A DNA stretch of 64,000 bases from positions 13,003 to 77,002 of the forward strand of contig CAKPOE010000007.1 of NCBI GenBank assembly GCA_934169745.1. Reading direction: 5' to 3'. The notes beneath the pieces are model-generated. The model did not search any database. It had not been told where the DNA came from and saw only the letters and a list, made by a program, of their open reading frames with translations. Made by a program: the position numbers and the translations under genes. Each line of letters starts with the position of its first letter. Within the stretch, counting starts at the first letter, position 1. Shown piece after piece: positions 37,578 to 46,920 of the stretch. Source of the DNA: an uncultured Clostridia bacterium. Its GTDB lineage: Bacteria; Bacillota; Clostridia; TANB77; UBA1234.

Positions 37578-38858
37578 ATGACAGCAAGAGAGTTAGCAGT
37601 AAATTTATTATATAAGATAGAAATAGGTGAAGCATATTCAAATACAACATTAGATAAAGAATTAAGTAGGAGCGATTTGAGTCGTGAGGATAAGGCTTTA
37701 GCATCTCAGATCACATACGGGGTGTTGACATGGAAACTTACGATTGATGAAATTATTAAGCGATATTCTAGTGTGAAGATAAAGAAAATTTCACCATGGA
37801 TTTTAAACATTTTGAGAATTGCTATATATCAAATTGTTTGGCTTGATAAAATTCCGATTTCGGCAGCTGTGAATGAGAGTGTAAATTTGGCAAAGAAATA
37901 TGGACATCCAGCTTCAGTAAGCTTCACTAACGCAATACTTAGAAAAATAGAAAAAAACGAACTTGATAAACTTGTTGATTATGTAAGTAAAAAAGTTTTA
38001 ATGGAAGATGAGATTATTTCTATAATGACGTCACATCCTTTATGGCTAGTTGACGAATTGTTGAAAGAGTATGATGTTAAATTTGTTACTGAACTTTTGA
38101 ATGCTAATAATGCAATTCCGGAAATAGCATTAAGAGTAAACACTTTGAAAACTACAAGAGAGGAAGTATATAAACTTCTAACTTTAAAGAAGGTTGACTG
38201 TAGGAAGGGCAATTTACCAGATAGTATTATCGCTAAAAAGATTAGTGACTTTGAAACAAGTCTTTATGTTGTACAAGATGAAGCCGCACAACTTGCATGT
38301 CTTACATTAGATCCAAAGGAAGGAGAGCATGTACTTGATGCTTGTAGTGCACCTGGTGGAAAAACGACATATCTTGCGCAACTTATGAATAACAAAGGTG
38401 ACATTGATGCTTGGGATATTCATGAACATAGAGTTAAACTAGTTAAGGATACAGCTAAAAAATTAGGAATAAATATTATATTTGCAAAAATTCATGATGC
38501 TACATTGTATGATACGTTTTGTTTTGATAAATATGATAAAATTTTGCTGGATGTTCCTTGCAGTGGACTTGGTGTTATACGAAAGAAACCAGAAATAAAA
38601 TGGACTAGAACAGAAGAGAATATTGAAGAATTAGTAAAGGTACAAGAGCAAATTCTTGATAACTGTTCTAGATACTTAAAAAGTGGTGGCACACTTGTAT
38701 ATAGTACGTGTACCATACTAAAGAGAGAGAACGAAGAACAAATAGAGAAGTTTTTACAGAATAATAAAAGATTTGAATTAGTAGAAGAAAAGAAATTGTA
38801 TCCACATATTGATGGTACAGATGGTTTCTATATCGCAAAATTAAGAAAGTTGTGGTAA
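37578..38858 (+). CDS. rsmB: 16S rRNA m5C967 methyltransferase RsmB
   Basis: 426 aa. The N-terminal NusB-like RNA-binding domain (ARELAVNLLYKIEIGEAYSN to about 140) is followed by a SAM-binding methyltransferase with DACSAPGGKTTYLAQL. The catalytic cysteines are in DVPCSGLGVIRKKPEIKW and YSTCTILKRENEEQ. AGGAGG lies nine bases before the ATG. It heads a run rsmB-rlmN-stp-prkC-rsgA-rpe that is conserved in Firmicutes. Confidence 0.95.
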   Translation: MTARELAVNLLYKIEIGEAYSNTTLDKELSRSDLSREDKALASQITYGVLTWKLTIDEIIKRYSSVKIKKISPWILNILRIAIYQIVWLDKIPISAAVNESVNLAKKYGHPASVSFTNAILRKIEKNELDKLVDYVSKKVLMEDEIISIMTSHPLWLVDELLKEYDVKFVTELLNANNAIPEIALRVNTLKTTREEVYKLLTLKKVDCRKGNLPDSIIAKKISDFETSLYVVQDEAAQLACLTLDPKEGEHVLDACSAPGGKTTYLAQLMNNKGDIDAWDIHEHRVKLVKDTAKKLGINIIFAKIHDATLYDTFCFDKYDKILLDVPCSGLGVIRKKPEIKWTRTEENIEELVKVQEQILDNCSRYLKSGGTLVYSTCTILKRENEEQIEKFLQNNKRFELVEEKKLYPHIDGTDGFYIAKLRKLW

Positions 38859-38875
38859 AAAAGAAAGGAAGAATT

Positions 38876-39889
38876 ATGAATCTTAGAGATTTATATTTGG
38901 AAGAAATTGAAGAAGAAATGATAAAACTTGGCGAGAAAAAGTTTCGTGCAAAACAAATCTTTGCATGGCTTTATCGAGGTGTTGATTCTTTTTCTGAAAT
39001 GACAGATTTATCAAAAGAGTTAATAAAAAAACTTGAAGAAAATTATGAAATAAAATGCGTTAGAGTTGATAAGTTTCAAAGATCAAAAGATGGAACGATT
39101 AAATATCTTATGGAACTTAATGATGGAAATGCTGTAGAGAGTGTTTTGATGAAATATAAATATGGTAATACAGCATGTCTTTCTAATCAAGTTGGTTGTA
39201 AAATGGGATGTGACTTTTGTGCTTCCGCTAAAATAGGATTTATTAGAAATTTAACACCTGGAGAAATCGTTTCACAAATTTTAGAAATAGAAAAACATAG
39301 TGGCGAAAAAATATCTAATATTGTCTTTATGGGTATTGGAGAACCATTAGATAATTATGATAATGTTATAAAAGCAGTTAGGCTTATAAATGATCCTAAG
39401 GGATTAAATATAGGAGCTAGACATATTAGCATTTCAACATGTGGACTGGTTCCTAACATTTTAAGACTTGCAGATGAAAATATTCAGTGCAATCTTTGCA
39501 TTTCTTTACATAGTAGTAGAGATGATGTTAGAACTTCCATGATGCCAGTTAATAAAACATATTCAATAGCAGAAGTTATTGATGCTTGCAATAAATATAT
39601 CGAAAAAACTAACAGAAGAATTACCTTTGAATATGCACTAGTAGATGGTGTTAATGATTCAAAAGAAGACGCGTTACATTTAGCAAAATTACTTCATGGT
39701 ATGCTATGTCATGTAAATTTAATTCCGGTAAATAAAATAAAAGGCGGAATATATGAGAAGAGTAGCACAGAAAAAATATTGGCTTTTAGAGATTTATTAA
39801 ATGAAAAAGGTATTGTTGCAACTGTTAGAAGGGAACTTGGCTCAGATATAGATGCTGCTTGTGGTCAGCTTGTAAGAAATAATTATTGA
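38876..39889 (+). CDS. rlmN: 23S rRNA/tRNA adenine-C2 methyltransferase RlmN
   Basis: 337 aa radical-SAM enzyme. The CxxxCxxC cluster motif is in QVGCKMGCDFCASAKIGF. The methyl-carrying C-terminal Cys is in GSDIDAACGQL, and the second catalytic region is around HISISTCGLVPNI. I chose the ATG after GAAAGGAAG; a frame start 24 bases upstream lies inside rsmB and lacks a ribosome site. Confidence 0.95.
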   Translation: MNLRDLYLEEIEEEMIKLGEKKFRAKQIFAWLYRGVDSFSEMTDLSKELIKKLEENYEIKCVRVDKFQRSKDGTIKYLMELNDGNAVESVLMKYKYGNTACLSNQVGCKMGCDFCASAKIGFIRNLTPGEIVSQILEIEKHSGEKISNIVFMGIGEPLDNYDNVIKAVRLINDPKGLNIGARHISISTCGLVPNILRLADENIQCNLCISLHSSRDDVRTSMMPVNKTYSIAEVIDACNKYIEKTNRRITFEYALVDGVNDSKEDALHLAKLLHGMLCHVNLIPVNKIKGGIYEKSSTEKILAFRDLLNEKGIVATVRRELGSDIDAACGQLVRNNY

Positions 39890-39976
39890 TATAATTAAAA
39901 TAACATAAATGTAATAGACAAAAAATGTATAAACATATATAATGTATTTAGAAAAGAAGAAATTGAGGTGAGTTGT

Positions 39977-40717
39977 TTGCGCTTTTATGGACTTACGGAC
40001 AGAGGTACTAAGAGAGAAAATAATGAAGACTACATTTTGGTTCCTAATGTTACTGATGAGCTGAAACTTTTTATCATTGCAGATGGCATGGGAGGAGCAA
40101 ACGGGGGAGAAGTTGCTAGTAAGGAAGCAACCGAAAGAGCCGAAAATTATATAAAGTCTGAATTTAGCAAAATTAGTCACGAAAGAGAAGATATTGAAAA
40201 ACTGATAAGAACAGCTATGGAACGAGCAAACAAATACATATATGAGAAAGCTAAAGCCTATGAACAGTACAAGGGAATGGGCACAACAATGATTATTGTA
40301 ATTATTTATAGGGGAAAAGCATATATTGGACATGTGGGAGATAGTAGAGTTTATAGATTTAGAAAACATGTGGTTAGGCAACTAACTAAAGACCATTCAT
40401 ATGTTCAGGCACTCCTTAAAGAGGGGACAATTACAAAAGATGAAGCAAGGAATCATCCACAAAAAAATGTGTTGTTAAAAGTATTGGGATGTGAAAAGAA
40501 TTTAGAACCAGATGTTTTTACAAAAGGTTTTATAAAAGATGATATACTTTTGATTTGCACAGATGGACTAACAAATATGTTAGAAGAAAAAGATATTTAT
40601 GAAACAATTATGAAACATAAGGACTACCTAAAAGATGCATGTAGTGCGTTGATAAATAATGCTAATATGCTTGGTGGATTAGATAATATCAGTGTAGTAC
40701 TAATTTCTAATGATTAG
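39977..40717 (+). CDS. PP2C-type protein phosphatase (Stp/PrpC)
   Basis: 246 aa. It dephosphorylates targets of the kinase encoded next. Metal-binding Asp residues are visible in RENNEDYI, IADGMGGANGGEVAS, HVGDSRVYRF, ICTDGLTNM and GGLDNISVVLI; GMGTTM is also conserved. I chose TTG, six bases after GAGGTG, giving MRFYGLTDRGTKRENNED; an earlier GTG overlaps the ribosome site. It is 15 bases from the kinase gene. Confidence 0.93.
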   Translation: MRFYGLTDRGTKRENNEDYILVPNVTDELKLFIIADGMGGANGGEVASKEATERAENYIKSEFSKISHEREDIEKLIRTAMERANKYIYEKAKAYEQYKGMGTTMIIVIIYRGKAYIGHVGDSRVYRFRKHVVRQLTKDHSYVQALLKEGTITKDEARNHPQKNVLLKVLGCEKNLEPDVFTKGFIKDDILLICTDGLTNMLEEKDIYETIMKHKDYLKDACSALINNANMLGGLDNISVVLISND

Positions 40718-40732
40718 TGGAGGTTTTGATTA

Positions 40733-42745
40733 ATGGAAATGATAGGAAGAGTTTTAGGAAACAGGTATGAAATAATTGAGAAAATAGGAAGCGGCGGTAT
40801 GGCAACGGTTTATAAAGCAAGATGTAAACTGTTAAATAGGAACGTTGCAATAAAAATTTTAAGGGACGAATTTGCAAATGACGCTGAATTTATAAAAAGA
40901 TTTCAGGTTGAGGCTCAAGCAGCTGCAAGTTTGTCACATCCAAATATAGTTTCAATATATGATGTGGGCGAAGAGGATGGGCTTCATTACATAGTAATGG
41001 AACTTATAGAGGGAAAAACATTAAAGGAGATTATAACAGAAAAAGGAAGACTTCCTTGGAGAGATGCTGTTAAAATCGCGATGCAAATTGCTTCTGGTTT
41101 GGAACAAGCGCATAAGAACCATATTATACATAGAGATATAAAGCCTCATAATATAATAATGACTAAAGATGGAAATGCAAAAGTTACTGATTTTGGTATT
41201 GCTAAAGCAGTATCTAACTCAACAATAAATGCTTTTGGAAGTACAGTTGGAAGCGTACATTATTTTTCGCCAGAGCATGCTAGAGGTGGATATACTGATG
41301 AAAAATCTGATATATATTCTTTGGGCGTGGTACTTTATGAAATGTTGACTGGTAAATTACCATTTGATGCCGAAACACCAGTAAGTGTGGCATTAAAGCA
41401 TATTCAAGAAACACCAGTTGAACCATCGGCAATAGTTCCAGAAATTCCAATAGGGGTGAATAACGTAGTTATGAAGGCAATGCAAAAAGATGTAAATAAT
41501 AGGTATGCTTCGGCTAGCGCAATGTATAGTGATTTGCAAAAGACTTTGAAGAATCCAGAAATGGTAACAGCAACTATCAATTTAGAAGAAAAAAGAGATT
41601 TCCCAACACAAAAAGTTCCTATAGTTGGTGTGGCAAAAGATAATTATGAAGATGAAAATATTTATAAAAATAAAAAGTATGGTGAGGAAGAGATGAGTAG
41701 TAGAAGGGGAAAGCGAACTAAGAAACAAGCTATAGTTAGATTAGTAGTATTCATATTATTAGCAATTGGATTATTCTTCGGTGCTTTCTATGTAGCATTA
41801 AATGTTGCACCAATGATTTTTGGTGAAAAAGCAATTGGTGTTCCTAAAATAGTTGGTATGCATAAAGATGAGGCAGAGAAAACATTAGAAGCAAGAGGGC
41901 TAAAGATGGAAGTTCAAGCATCTGTGACAAATAATGAATATCCAAAAGATTATATAATATATCAACAATATGCAGAGGGGTATGAATTGAAAAAGGGTGC
42001 AACAGTTGGAGTAAGAGTAAGTAAAGGCGCAGAAACATTTTTAGTTCCAGATGTTACTACTATGTCGGTTGAGGCTGCAAAGTTAGAAATAGAAAAATAT
42101 AAATTAGTTTATAAACAAGAAAATGAAGCTAGTAACACAGTTCCAAAGGGAAGTATTATAAGACAGGTACCTGCTGTTAATACAGAAGTTGAAGCCGGTA
42201 CAACTGTTACGGTATATATTAGTGCGGGACCAATTGAAGGAATGATGGAAGCTCCAAGTGTTAAAGGAGAAACAGAAAGTAAAGCAAGAGAGATATTAGA
42301 TGCTGCAAAATTAATTACAAAAGTTGAGTATGTAAAAAAGAATGATGAAAAAGATGGTGTAGTAATTAGCCAATCTCCGGAAGCAGGAGAGTATGTTTCT
42401 GAATTATCTGAAATTGTTATAATAGTAAATAAACTATCTGATGATGGCACAACAACACCAACAGAGCCAACTAAGCCAACAGAGCCTACAACACCAGATA
42501 AACCAACAAATCCATCTACTAATACTAAAAAAATAACAATTGATTTATCAAATAAAGGTACACGTGATACATTTGTTGTGAAAGTTGAGTTACAAAGTTC
42601 TATTTTAGGAACAAAGATATTACATGAAGAAGTTCATCAAAGAAAAGATGGAAAGATTTCAATAGCACTACCGAATAATTCAGAAGGAAGCATGATAAAA
42701 GTATATATAGATGACAATCTAGATTCAGAAATGGTAGTTAAATAA
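40733..42745 (+). CDS. prkC: PASTA-domain serine/threonine kinase PrkC/PknB
   Basis: 670 aa. The kinase domain occupies 1 to about 275: glycine loop IGSGGMATVYKA, Lys41, catalytic loop HRDIKPHN with Asp135, DFG at 153-155, and the activation loop with several Ser/Thr. A basic juxtamembrane region precedes one membrane segment (VRLVVFILLAIGLFFGAFYV, about 343-363). Three extracellular PASTA repeats follow (beginning VPKIVGMHKDEAEK, VPDVTTMSVEAAKL, APSVKGETESKARE), then a Thr/Pro linker and a small beta-rich tail. PASTA domains sense muropeptides or lipid II, so the kinase probably links wall status to growth and germination. Confidence 0.96.
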   Translation: MEMIGRVLGNRYEIIEKIGSGGMATVYKARCKLLNRNVAIKILRDEFANDAEFIKRFQVEAQAAASLSHPNIVSIYDVGEEDGLHYIVMELIEGKTLKEIITEKGRLPWRDAVKIAMQIASGLEQAHKNHIIHRDIKPHNIIMTKDGNAKVTDFGIAKAVSNSTINAFGSTVGSVHYFSPEHARGGYTDEKSDIYSLGVVLYEMLTGKLPFDAETPVSVALKHIQETPVEPSAIVPEIPIGVNNVVMKAMQKDVNNRYASASAMYSDLQKTLKNPEMVTATINLEEKRDFPTQKVPIVGVAKDNYEDENIYKNKKYGEEEMSSRRGKRTKKQAIVRLVVFILLAIGLFFGAFYVALNVAPMIFGEKAIGVPKIVGMHKDEAEKTLEARGLKMEVQASVTNNEYPKDYIIYQQYAEGYELKKGATVGVRVSKGAETFLVPDVTTMSVEAAKLEIEKYKLVYKQENEASNTVPKGSIIRQVPAVNTEVEAGTTVTVYISAGPIEGMMEAPSVKGETESKAREILDAAKLITKVEYVKKNDEKDGVVISQSPEAGEYVSELSEIVIIVNKLSDDGTTTPTEPTKPTEPTTPDKPTNPSTNTKKITIDLSNKGTRDTFVVKVELQSSILGTKILHEEVHQRKDGKISIALPNNSEGSMIKVYIDDNLDSEMVVK

Positions 42746-42754
42746 TGGTATAAT

Positions 42755-42783
42755 AATTGGTGTGGTATTGTACCACACCAATT
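42755..42783 (+). promoter_or_regulatory. Strong hairpin between prkC and rsgA
   Basis: AATTGGTGTGGTA and TACCACACCAATT form a 13-bp perfect stem with a TTG loop. It lacks a T-run and is preceded directly by TATAAT. It may be an RNA stability element or operator; it excludes a rsgA start at 42762. Confidence 0.55.
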
Positions 42784-42800
42784 GTTATATAAAAAAGGAG

Positions 42801-43658
42801 TTGATTAATATTCAAGGTAGGATTATAAAAGTTTTTTCAGATAGATATAAAGTAAAAACAGAAATAGGAGATGTAGATTGTACAGCAAGAGGAATATTTA
42901 AATTAACAAATAGCAAGCCACTTGTTGGGGATATGGTTGAAATAAAAGATGAACATATAGTAAAAGTATTACCTAGAAAAAATGCTTTTATAAGACCGCC
43001 TATATCGAATATAGATCAGATAATTATCGTGGTTGCAACTACAAATCCAAAGCCTGATTTGTTACTTTTAGATAAACAATTGATTATGGCAAATAAAAAC
43101 AATGTTGAGCCTATTATTTGTGTTAATAAAATAGACTTAAAAGAAAATTATGACGAGCTTGTTAATGTGTATGAAAATATAGGTTATCAGGTAATTACTA
43201 CTGATGCTAAAAATAGAGTTGGAATAGAAAAATTATTACTTTTATTGCAAAATAAGATAACAGCTTTTGCGGGAAATTCTGGTGTTGGAAAATCAGCATT
43301 AACAAATAATCTAATAGGAAAGACTGTTTCGGAAGAAGGAAGTACTTCTGAAAAGTTGGAGAGAGGAAAACATACAACAAAGTACGTTGAGCTTTATGAG
43401 GCTGCGAAAAATACGTATATTGCCGATACACCTGGTTTTTCAACTTATGAGGTACAAAATATAGATGCTAAAGAGTTGAAAGACTATTTTCTGGAATTTG
43501 AAAAATACGAGTCTGCATGTAAGTACAGAGGATGCATGCATGTAAAAGAAGATGATTGTGGAATAAAGAAAGCTGTACAAAGAAAGCAAATAGATGCAGG
43601 TAGGTATGAAAGATATGTAGAGTTGTATGAGAAGTTAAGGGAGGATAAAAAATGGTAA
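42801..43658 (+). CDS. rsgA: Ribosome-maturation GTPase RsgA
   Basis: About 285 aa circularly permuted GTPase that matures 30S subunits. It has an N-terminal OB domain (GRIIKVFSDRYKVKTE), G4 VNKIDL before G1 GNSGVGKSALTNNLIG, G3 DTPGFSTYE, and a C-terminal zinc site of three Cys and one His (CKYRGCMHVKEDDC). The start is uncertain: TTG at 42801 touches the AAAGGAG site, while a non-standard ATT at 42810 has ideal spacing. The ends are otherwise normal. rpe overlaps its stop by seven bases. Confidence 0.92.
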   Translation: MINIQGRIIKVFSDRYKVKTEIGDVDCTARGIFKLTNSKPLVGDMVEIKDEHIVKVLPRKNAFIRPPISNIDQIIIVVATTNPKPDLLLLDKQLIMANKNNVEPIICVNKIDLKENYDELVNVYENIGYQVITTDAKNRVGIEKLLLLLQNKITAFAGNSGVGKSALTNNLIGKTVSEEGSTSEKLERGKHTTKYVELYEAAKNTYIADTPGFSTYEVQNIDAKELKDYFLEFEKYESACKYRGCMHVKEDDCGIKKAVQRKQIDAGRYERYVELYEKLREDKKW

Positions 43659-44287
43659 AGATAGCACCTTCTATACTGGCGGCTAATAAAGAAAAGTTAG
43701 CAGATGAGATTACTGATGTAACAATATCTGGAGCTGATTATATTCACATTGATGTTATGGATGGTAAGTTTGTAAACAATGTAACTGATGGCGAAAATAT
43801 GCTAAAGGTTGCAAACCAAAACACAAACTTATATTTAGATGTACATTTAATGGTTGAAAACCCGATTGATTATATTCAAAAATATATTGTTGCAAATTGT
43901 ATAACTTTTCATGTAGAAGCAGTAGATGAAGCCAATATAGCCACACTTATAGCGGAAATAAAAAATAAAGGAATTGATGTTGGAATTGCAATAAAACCAA
44001 ATACGCCAATTGAGACTATTGATAAATATATAAATGAAATTGACAAAGTAATAGTAATGACTGTTGAACCTGGATTTGGCGGACAAAAGTTAATACCAGG
44101 GACTTTACAAAAGGTTAAAGACTTAAGAAAAAAATATTATGATTTAGATATTGAAGTTGATGGCGGTGTGAACTTGGAAAATGCACGAGATGTTATAATT
44201 GCAGGAGCAAATATACTTGTTGCTGGAACTGCGATTTTCAATGCAAAAGATAGAAAACAAGCAATTGAAAAACTTAAATATAATTGA
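43652..44287 (+). CDS. rpe: Ribulose-phosphate 3-epimerase
   Basis: A 211-aa TIM barrel. PSILAANKEKLADE, DYIHIDVMDGKFV, DVHLMVENP, MTVEPGFGGQKLIP and EVDGGVNLEN carry the metal ligands and catalytic Asp residues. It interconverts ribulose-5-P and xylulose-5-P. Its ATG lies inside rsgA, with GGGAGG seven bases ahead, so translation is probably coupled. rsgA-rpe adjacency is common in Firmicutes. Confidence 0.96.
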   Translation: MVKIAPSILAANKEKLADEITDVTISGADYIHIDVMDGKFVNNVTDGENMLKVANQNTNLYLDVHLMVENPIDYIQKYIVANCITFHVEAVDEANIATLIAEIKNKGIDVGIAIKPNTPIETIDKYINEIDKVIVMTVEPGFGGQKLIPGTLQKVKDLRKKYYDLDIEVDGGVNLENARDVIIAGANILVAGTAIFNAKDRKQAIEKLKYN

Positions 44288-44296
44288 ATGTAATTA

Positions 44297-44325
44297 TTGA
44301 CAACAAAAATAAATAGGCATATTAT
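44297..44325 (+). promoter_or_regulatory. Promoter of a candidate small RNA
   Basis: Perfect TTGACA, 17 bases, TATTAT just after rpe, not followed by a gene. Confidence 0.65.
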
Positions 44326-44333
44326 TATATTGT

Positions 44334-44470
44334 AAGTAGGGGCGTAAAATTTTTTTATGTACCACAAATTGCACAAAACCTATTCAATTTGTGTCTTGTT
44401 AAAAATCATGCGCCGTTAACCTGCTGACAAGTACAAATTACAGGGCGGTCTTTGACTGCCCTATCTTTTT
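44334..44470 (+). ncRNA. Candidate small RNA (about 137 nt), family not recognised
   Basis: Runs from the strong promoter to an intrinsic terminator without a plausible frame. Folding by eye: GGCG near the 5' end with CGCC at 44411, a T-rich helix (ATTTT with AAAAAT), and an apical 9-bp hairpin CACAAATTG/CAATTTGTG with a 13-nt loop. A single-stranded linker (GTTAACCTGCTGACAAG) then precedes the terminator. It does not show tmRNA, SRP or RNase P motifs. It could be a 6S-like or trans-acting RNA. Confidence 0.5.
44442..44470 (+). terminator. Terminator of the candidate small RNA
   Basis: AGGGCGGTC and GACTGCCCT (one GU) with a TTT loop, then ATCTTTTT. Confidence 0.75.
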
Positions 44471-44494
44471 ATGCGAGAAAAGTAATAATAAATA

Positions 44495-44664
44495 TTGTAG
44501 AGATTACCGCGACCACTACAGCACTAAATAACCCCAAAAGTGGCTGTCGAAAAATTGATTGCCGGTATGCAAGTAGGCACAAGAGTTGTAGGGTGCGGGC
44601 ACTGTACCGCACCGACTGGCGAAAACTAGCAAATATGTTAACGTAGATATCATAATAATAAACA
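44495..44664 (+). repeat. Dispersed repeat, copy 1 (order B-A)
   Basis: Unit B (44495-44560) contains ACAGCACTAAATAACC and AAAGTGGCTGTCG. Unit A (44585-44664) contains GTGCGGGCACTGTACCGCAC, ACTGGCGAAAAC, a TTAACGTA block and TAATAAACAG. Both units recur at 46.9 kb in the opposite order. Unit A can form TGCGG/CCGCA and ACTGG/CTAG-type hairpins. It covers the gap between the small RNA and the pyrophosphatase gene; short frames inside it are not genes. Confidence 0.7.
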
Positions 44665-44704
44665 GATTATGATATAATTGTTTTGCGAAAAGGAGGAATG
44701 TTAG

Positions 44705-45034
44705 ATGGAAAGAATTTATAACAAATTAGTGAGAGATAATATACCAGATATAATAGAATCAAAGGGTGAAACGCCTGTGACGAAAATTCTAGATGATAAT
44801 ACATATAAAATAGAACTTGAAAAGAAATTAAATGAAGAATATCAAGAAGTTTTGACTGCAAGTGGCGATGATAGAGTGGAAGAGTTAGCGGATATGCTTG
44901 AAATTATTAGAGCTCTTGCAAAACTAGAAGGTAAGTCGCTACAAAATGTAATTGAAATAGCAGACGTTAAAAGTGAAAAAAGAGGAGCATTTGAGAAAAA
45001 GATTTTTTTGGAGAAAGTAATAGAAAAGAATTAA
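44705..45034 (+). CDS. MazG-like nucleoside triphosphate pyrophosphohydrolase
   Basis: 109 aa. The opening RIYNKLVRDNIPDIIESKGE and the acidic helices EEYQEVL and EELADMLEIIRALAK are typical of the short all-alpha NTP-PPase group (COG4997-like). The Glu/Asp residues bind magnesium. Likely a house-cleaning enzyme that hydrolyses non-canonical NTPs. AAAGGAGG lies seven bases before the ATG. Confidence 0.85.
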   Translation: MERIYNKLVRDNIPDIIESKGETPVTKILDDNTYKIELEKKLNEEYQEVLTASGDDRVEELADMLEIIRALAKLEGKSLQNVIEIADVKSEKRGAFEKKIFLEKVIEKN

Positions 45035-45067
45035 TTTGCATTTGAATATTTATATTAAGGAGAAGTT

Positions 45068-45721
45068 ATGGGATTAGAATACAAAATGAGATGGAATGTA
45101 AAAAAAGGATATAAGGATTTGATACAAAAAGAAAAATATGAATTAGTACTATTGGATATTATGAATTCCTCCAAAATAGTTTTTCCTAAGACATATAAGC
45201 ACATAGAAGAACAGAGTGATGGTGAAAGCGACTATATTACAACCGATGGTGATGAATACCTAGATGCAAAGGTGCTTTTCTATCAAGAACAATGTAAAGC
45301 TATAAAATTTGATGAAACAAATGATTTTTTCAATAAATTGTCAACAGAAATAAATGAGATTTATGAATTGATATCACAAGGCGATATAGAACGTTTGCAG
45401 GAGACAAAATTGTTTGTTGAAATGAATATGAGAATAAATAGCATTAAAGAAAATGAAGATTTGATTTTATTTTTTCCATTTGCTATTACTGATGAAAATA
45501 GTAAAAGTTTAACAGGAAATTGTGGAAATGATATTTTCTCTCATATTATTTATAAAATAAGAGAAAAATTTCCATCAAAAGTAAATAGTATGAAAATATA
45601 TATGATATATCCTAATTTTGAAAATAAGATTGTACTTAAAGAATATGAGCAAGACAATATGAAGATAGAATTTTTAAGAAAAAATTTCTTAAAAAAATAT
45701 ATTGAGTGCGAATACGTATAA
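45068..45721 (+). CDS. Unrecognised 217-aa protein
   Basis: No family recognised. Soluble, acidic in the first half (EEQSDGESDYITTDGDEYLD) and Lys/Asn-rich at the end (FLRKNFLKKYIECEYV). There is no signal peptide. AAGGAG lies five bases before the ATG, and it follows the pyrophosphatase gene by 33 bases, so the two may be cotranscribed. Codon use matches neighbouring genes. Confidence 0.6.
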   Translation: MGLEYKMRWNVKKGYKDLIQKEKYELVLLDIMNSSKIVFPKTYKHIEEQSDGESDYITTDGDEYLDAKVLFYQEQCKAIKFDETNDFFNKLSTEINEIYELISQGDIERLQETKLFVEMNMRINSIKENEDLILFFPFAITDENSKSLTGNCGNDIFSHIIYKIREKFPSKVNSMKIYMIYPNFENKIVLKEYEQDNMKIEFLRKNFLKKYIECEYV

Positions 45722-45940
45722 GAATGATGTAAAAACAGACACAAGTATTTAATGTTAATTATTACTTTGGCATTGTAAGACCATAAGCCGGAAAAATGTA
45801 TGTTATTAAACATACTAATATTAAATAAATTATGAAAGTATTTTTTATAGTTAAATTATTTGTTCTCATGGCGTCTTGAAAAAATTTATAATGAGTTAGT
45901 AAAAACTTGATATAAAATAAAATTTATGTGGAGGTATTAT

Positions 45941-46843
45941 ATGATAATAGATTTAATTTCTACATATAGAAATATGGTAGTTAATTCGAAGGTTTCTCAA
46001 GAGGATATAGATAAATGCGTATTAGACGCAAAAAATTCAAACTCAATCTTATGTATACCGTACTTTATAAGACCTGATTTAAGAGTATATCAAAATGCTG
46101 GTAAGAATTGCAAAGGTGAGCTTGGGAGAGGCGGAGAGATATATCCAGATAAAGAGTGTATTGAAGAAATGTTAATTGTAATGCAAAAAAACTTAAATAA
46201 AGCATTACAAAATGATAACATTGACAACTTTTTTAAGATGAGATTTGGAGGCCCTATAGTGTCGCTTCCAGGATTAATTGATCTTGTAGTAGAAAATTAT
46301 TTTGGACGATATAATGGTCAAAAAAAGGAAGAAGAGTTTTATCATGTGAAAGATGGATATACTATGGTAAATTTATCTGACTTTAAAGGAAATGGTTGTG
46401 CAATGTGTACCAAAAGAGCATTAGCAAGTCATGTACTTTTAAGTGTTGTTGAAAATGACAAATGCTTGAAAACAATATTTCCATATAAATCGACTTATAT
46501 AAAATCGAGCGTAAATAGTGATATAAGTGATTTAAAGAAGGTTGCTGGAGCACATGCATTTTGTGGACTTTTTGATAAAAATGATGGAACTATGTTTATA
46601 TATGATCCAAGTATTCATTTATATTTTAAAACTTTATCTGGTGATGAAAAAAGATTTCCAGGCATTTACAAATTAAAACAATATGAAAAGGAAAACTTAG
46701 GGAATAACAAAGCGATAATGCCAACATCAATATATTGTGAGCTAAATCAAAATTTGAAGCCTCTTAATTATCCAGCATATGGTAGTTCAACGTATTTACA
46801 AAAAATGAAAAGTGAGTTTCATAGTAATGAACTAGAACATTGA
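45941..46843 (+). CDS. Putative transglutaminase-like (Cys-His-Asp) protein, 300 aa
   Basis: Not confidently assigned. The order of Cys153 in KGNGCAMCTKRALASH, His205 in AGAHAFCGL and Asp222 in MFIYDPSIHLYF resembles the transglutaminase/papain-like triad (Cys, His-Ala-aromatic, then Asp-Pro). Further cysteines are scattered, and no signal peptide is visible. I chose the ATG seven bases after GGAGG; an earlier in-frame ATG contains that site. The 219-base gap before it shows no clear structure beyond AT-rich promoter-like words. Confidence 0.6.
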   Translation: MIIDLISTYRNMVVNSKVSQEDIDKCVLDAKNSNSILCIPYFIRPDLRVYQNAGKNCKGELGRGGEIYPDKECIEEMLIVMQKNLNKALQNDNIDNFFKMRFGGPIVSLPGLIDLVVENYFGRYNGQKKEEEFYHVKDGYTMVNLSDFKGNGCAMCTKRALASHVLLSVVENDKCLKTIFPYKSTYIKSSVNSDISDLKKVAGAHAFCGLFDKNDGTMFIYDPSIHLYFKTLSGDEKRFPGIYKLKQYEKENLGNNKAIMPTSIYCELNQNLKPLNYPAYGSSTYLQKMKSEFHSNELEH

Positions 46844-46920
46844 AATTTAAAAAAGGATATATTTATACGGTAGTTTTTTATAAATATGTTGTATAAGGAG
46901 AAACTAAAAATGATTACGTA

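Noticed and set aside
44452..44646. A 64-aa frame on the plus strand
   Set aside because: It lies inside the small-RNA terminator and dispersed repeat, has no ribosome site, and has codon use unlike real genes here.
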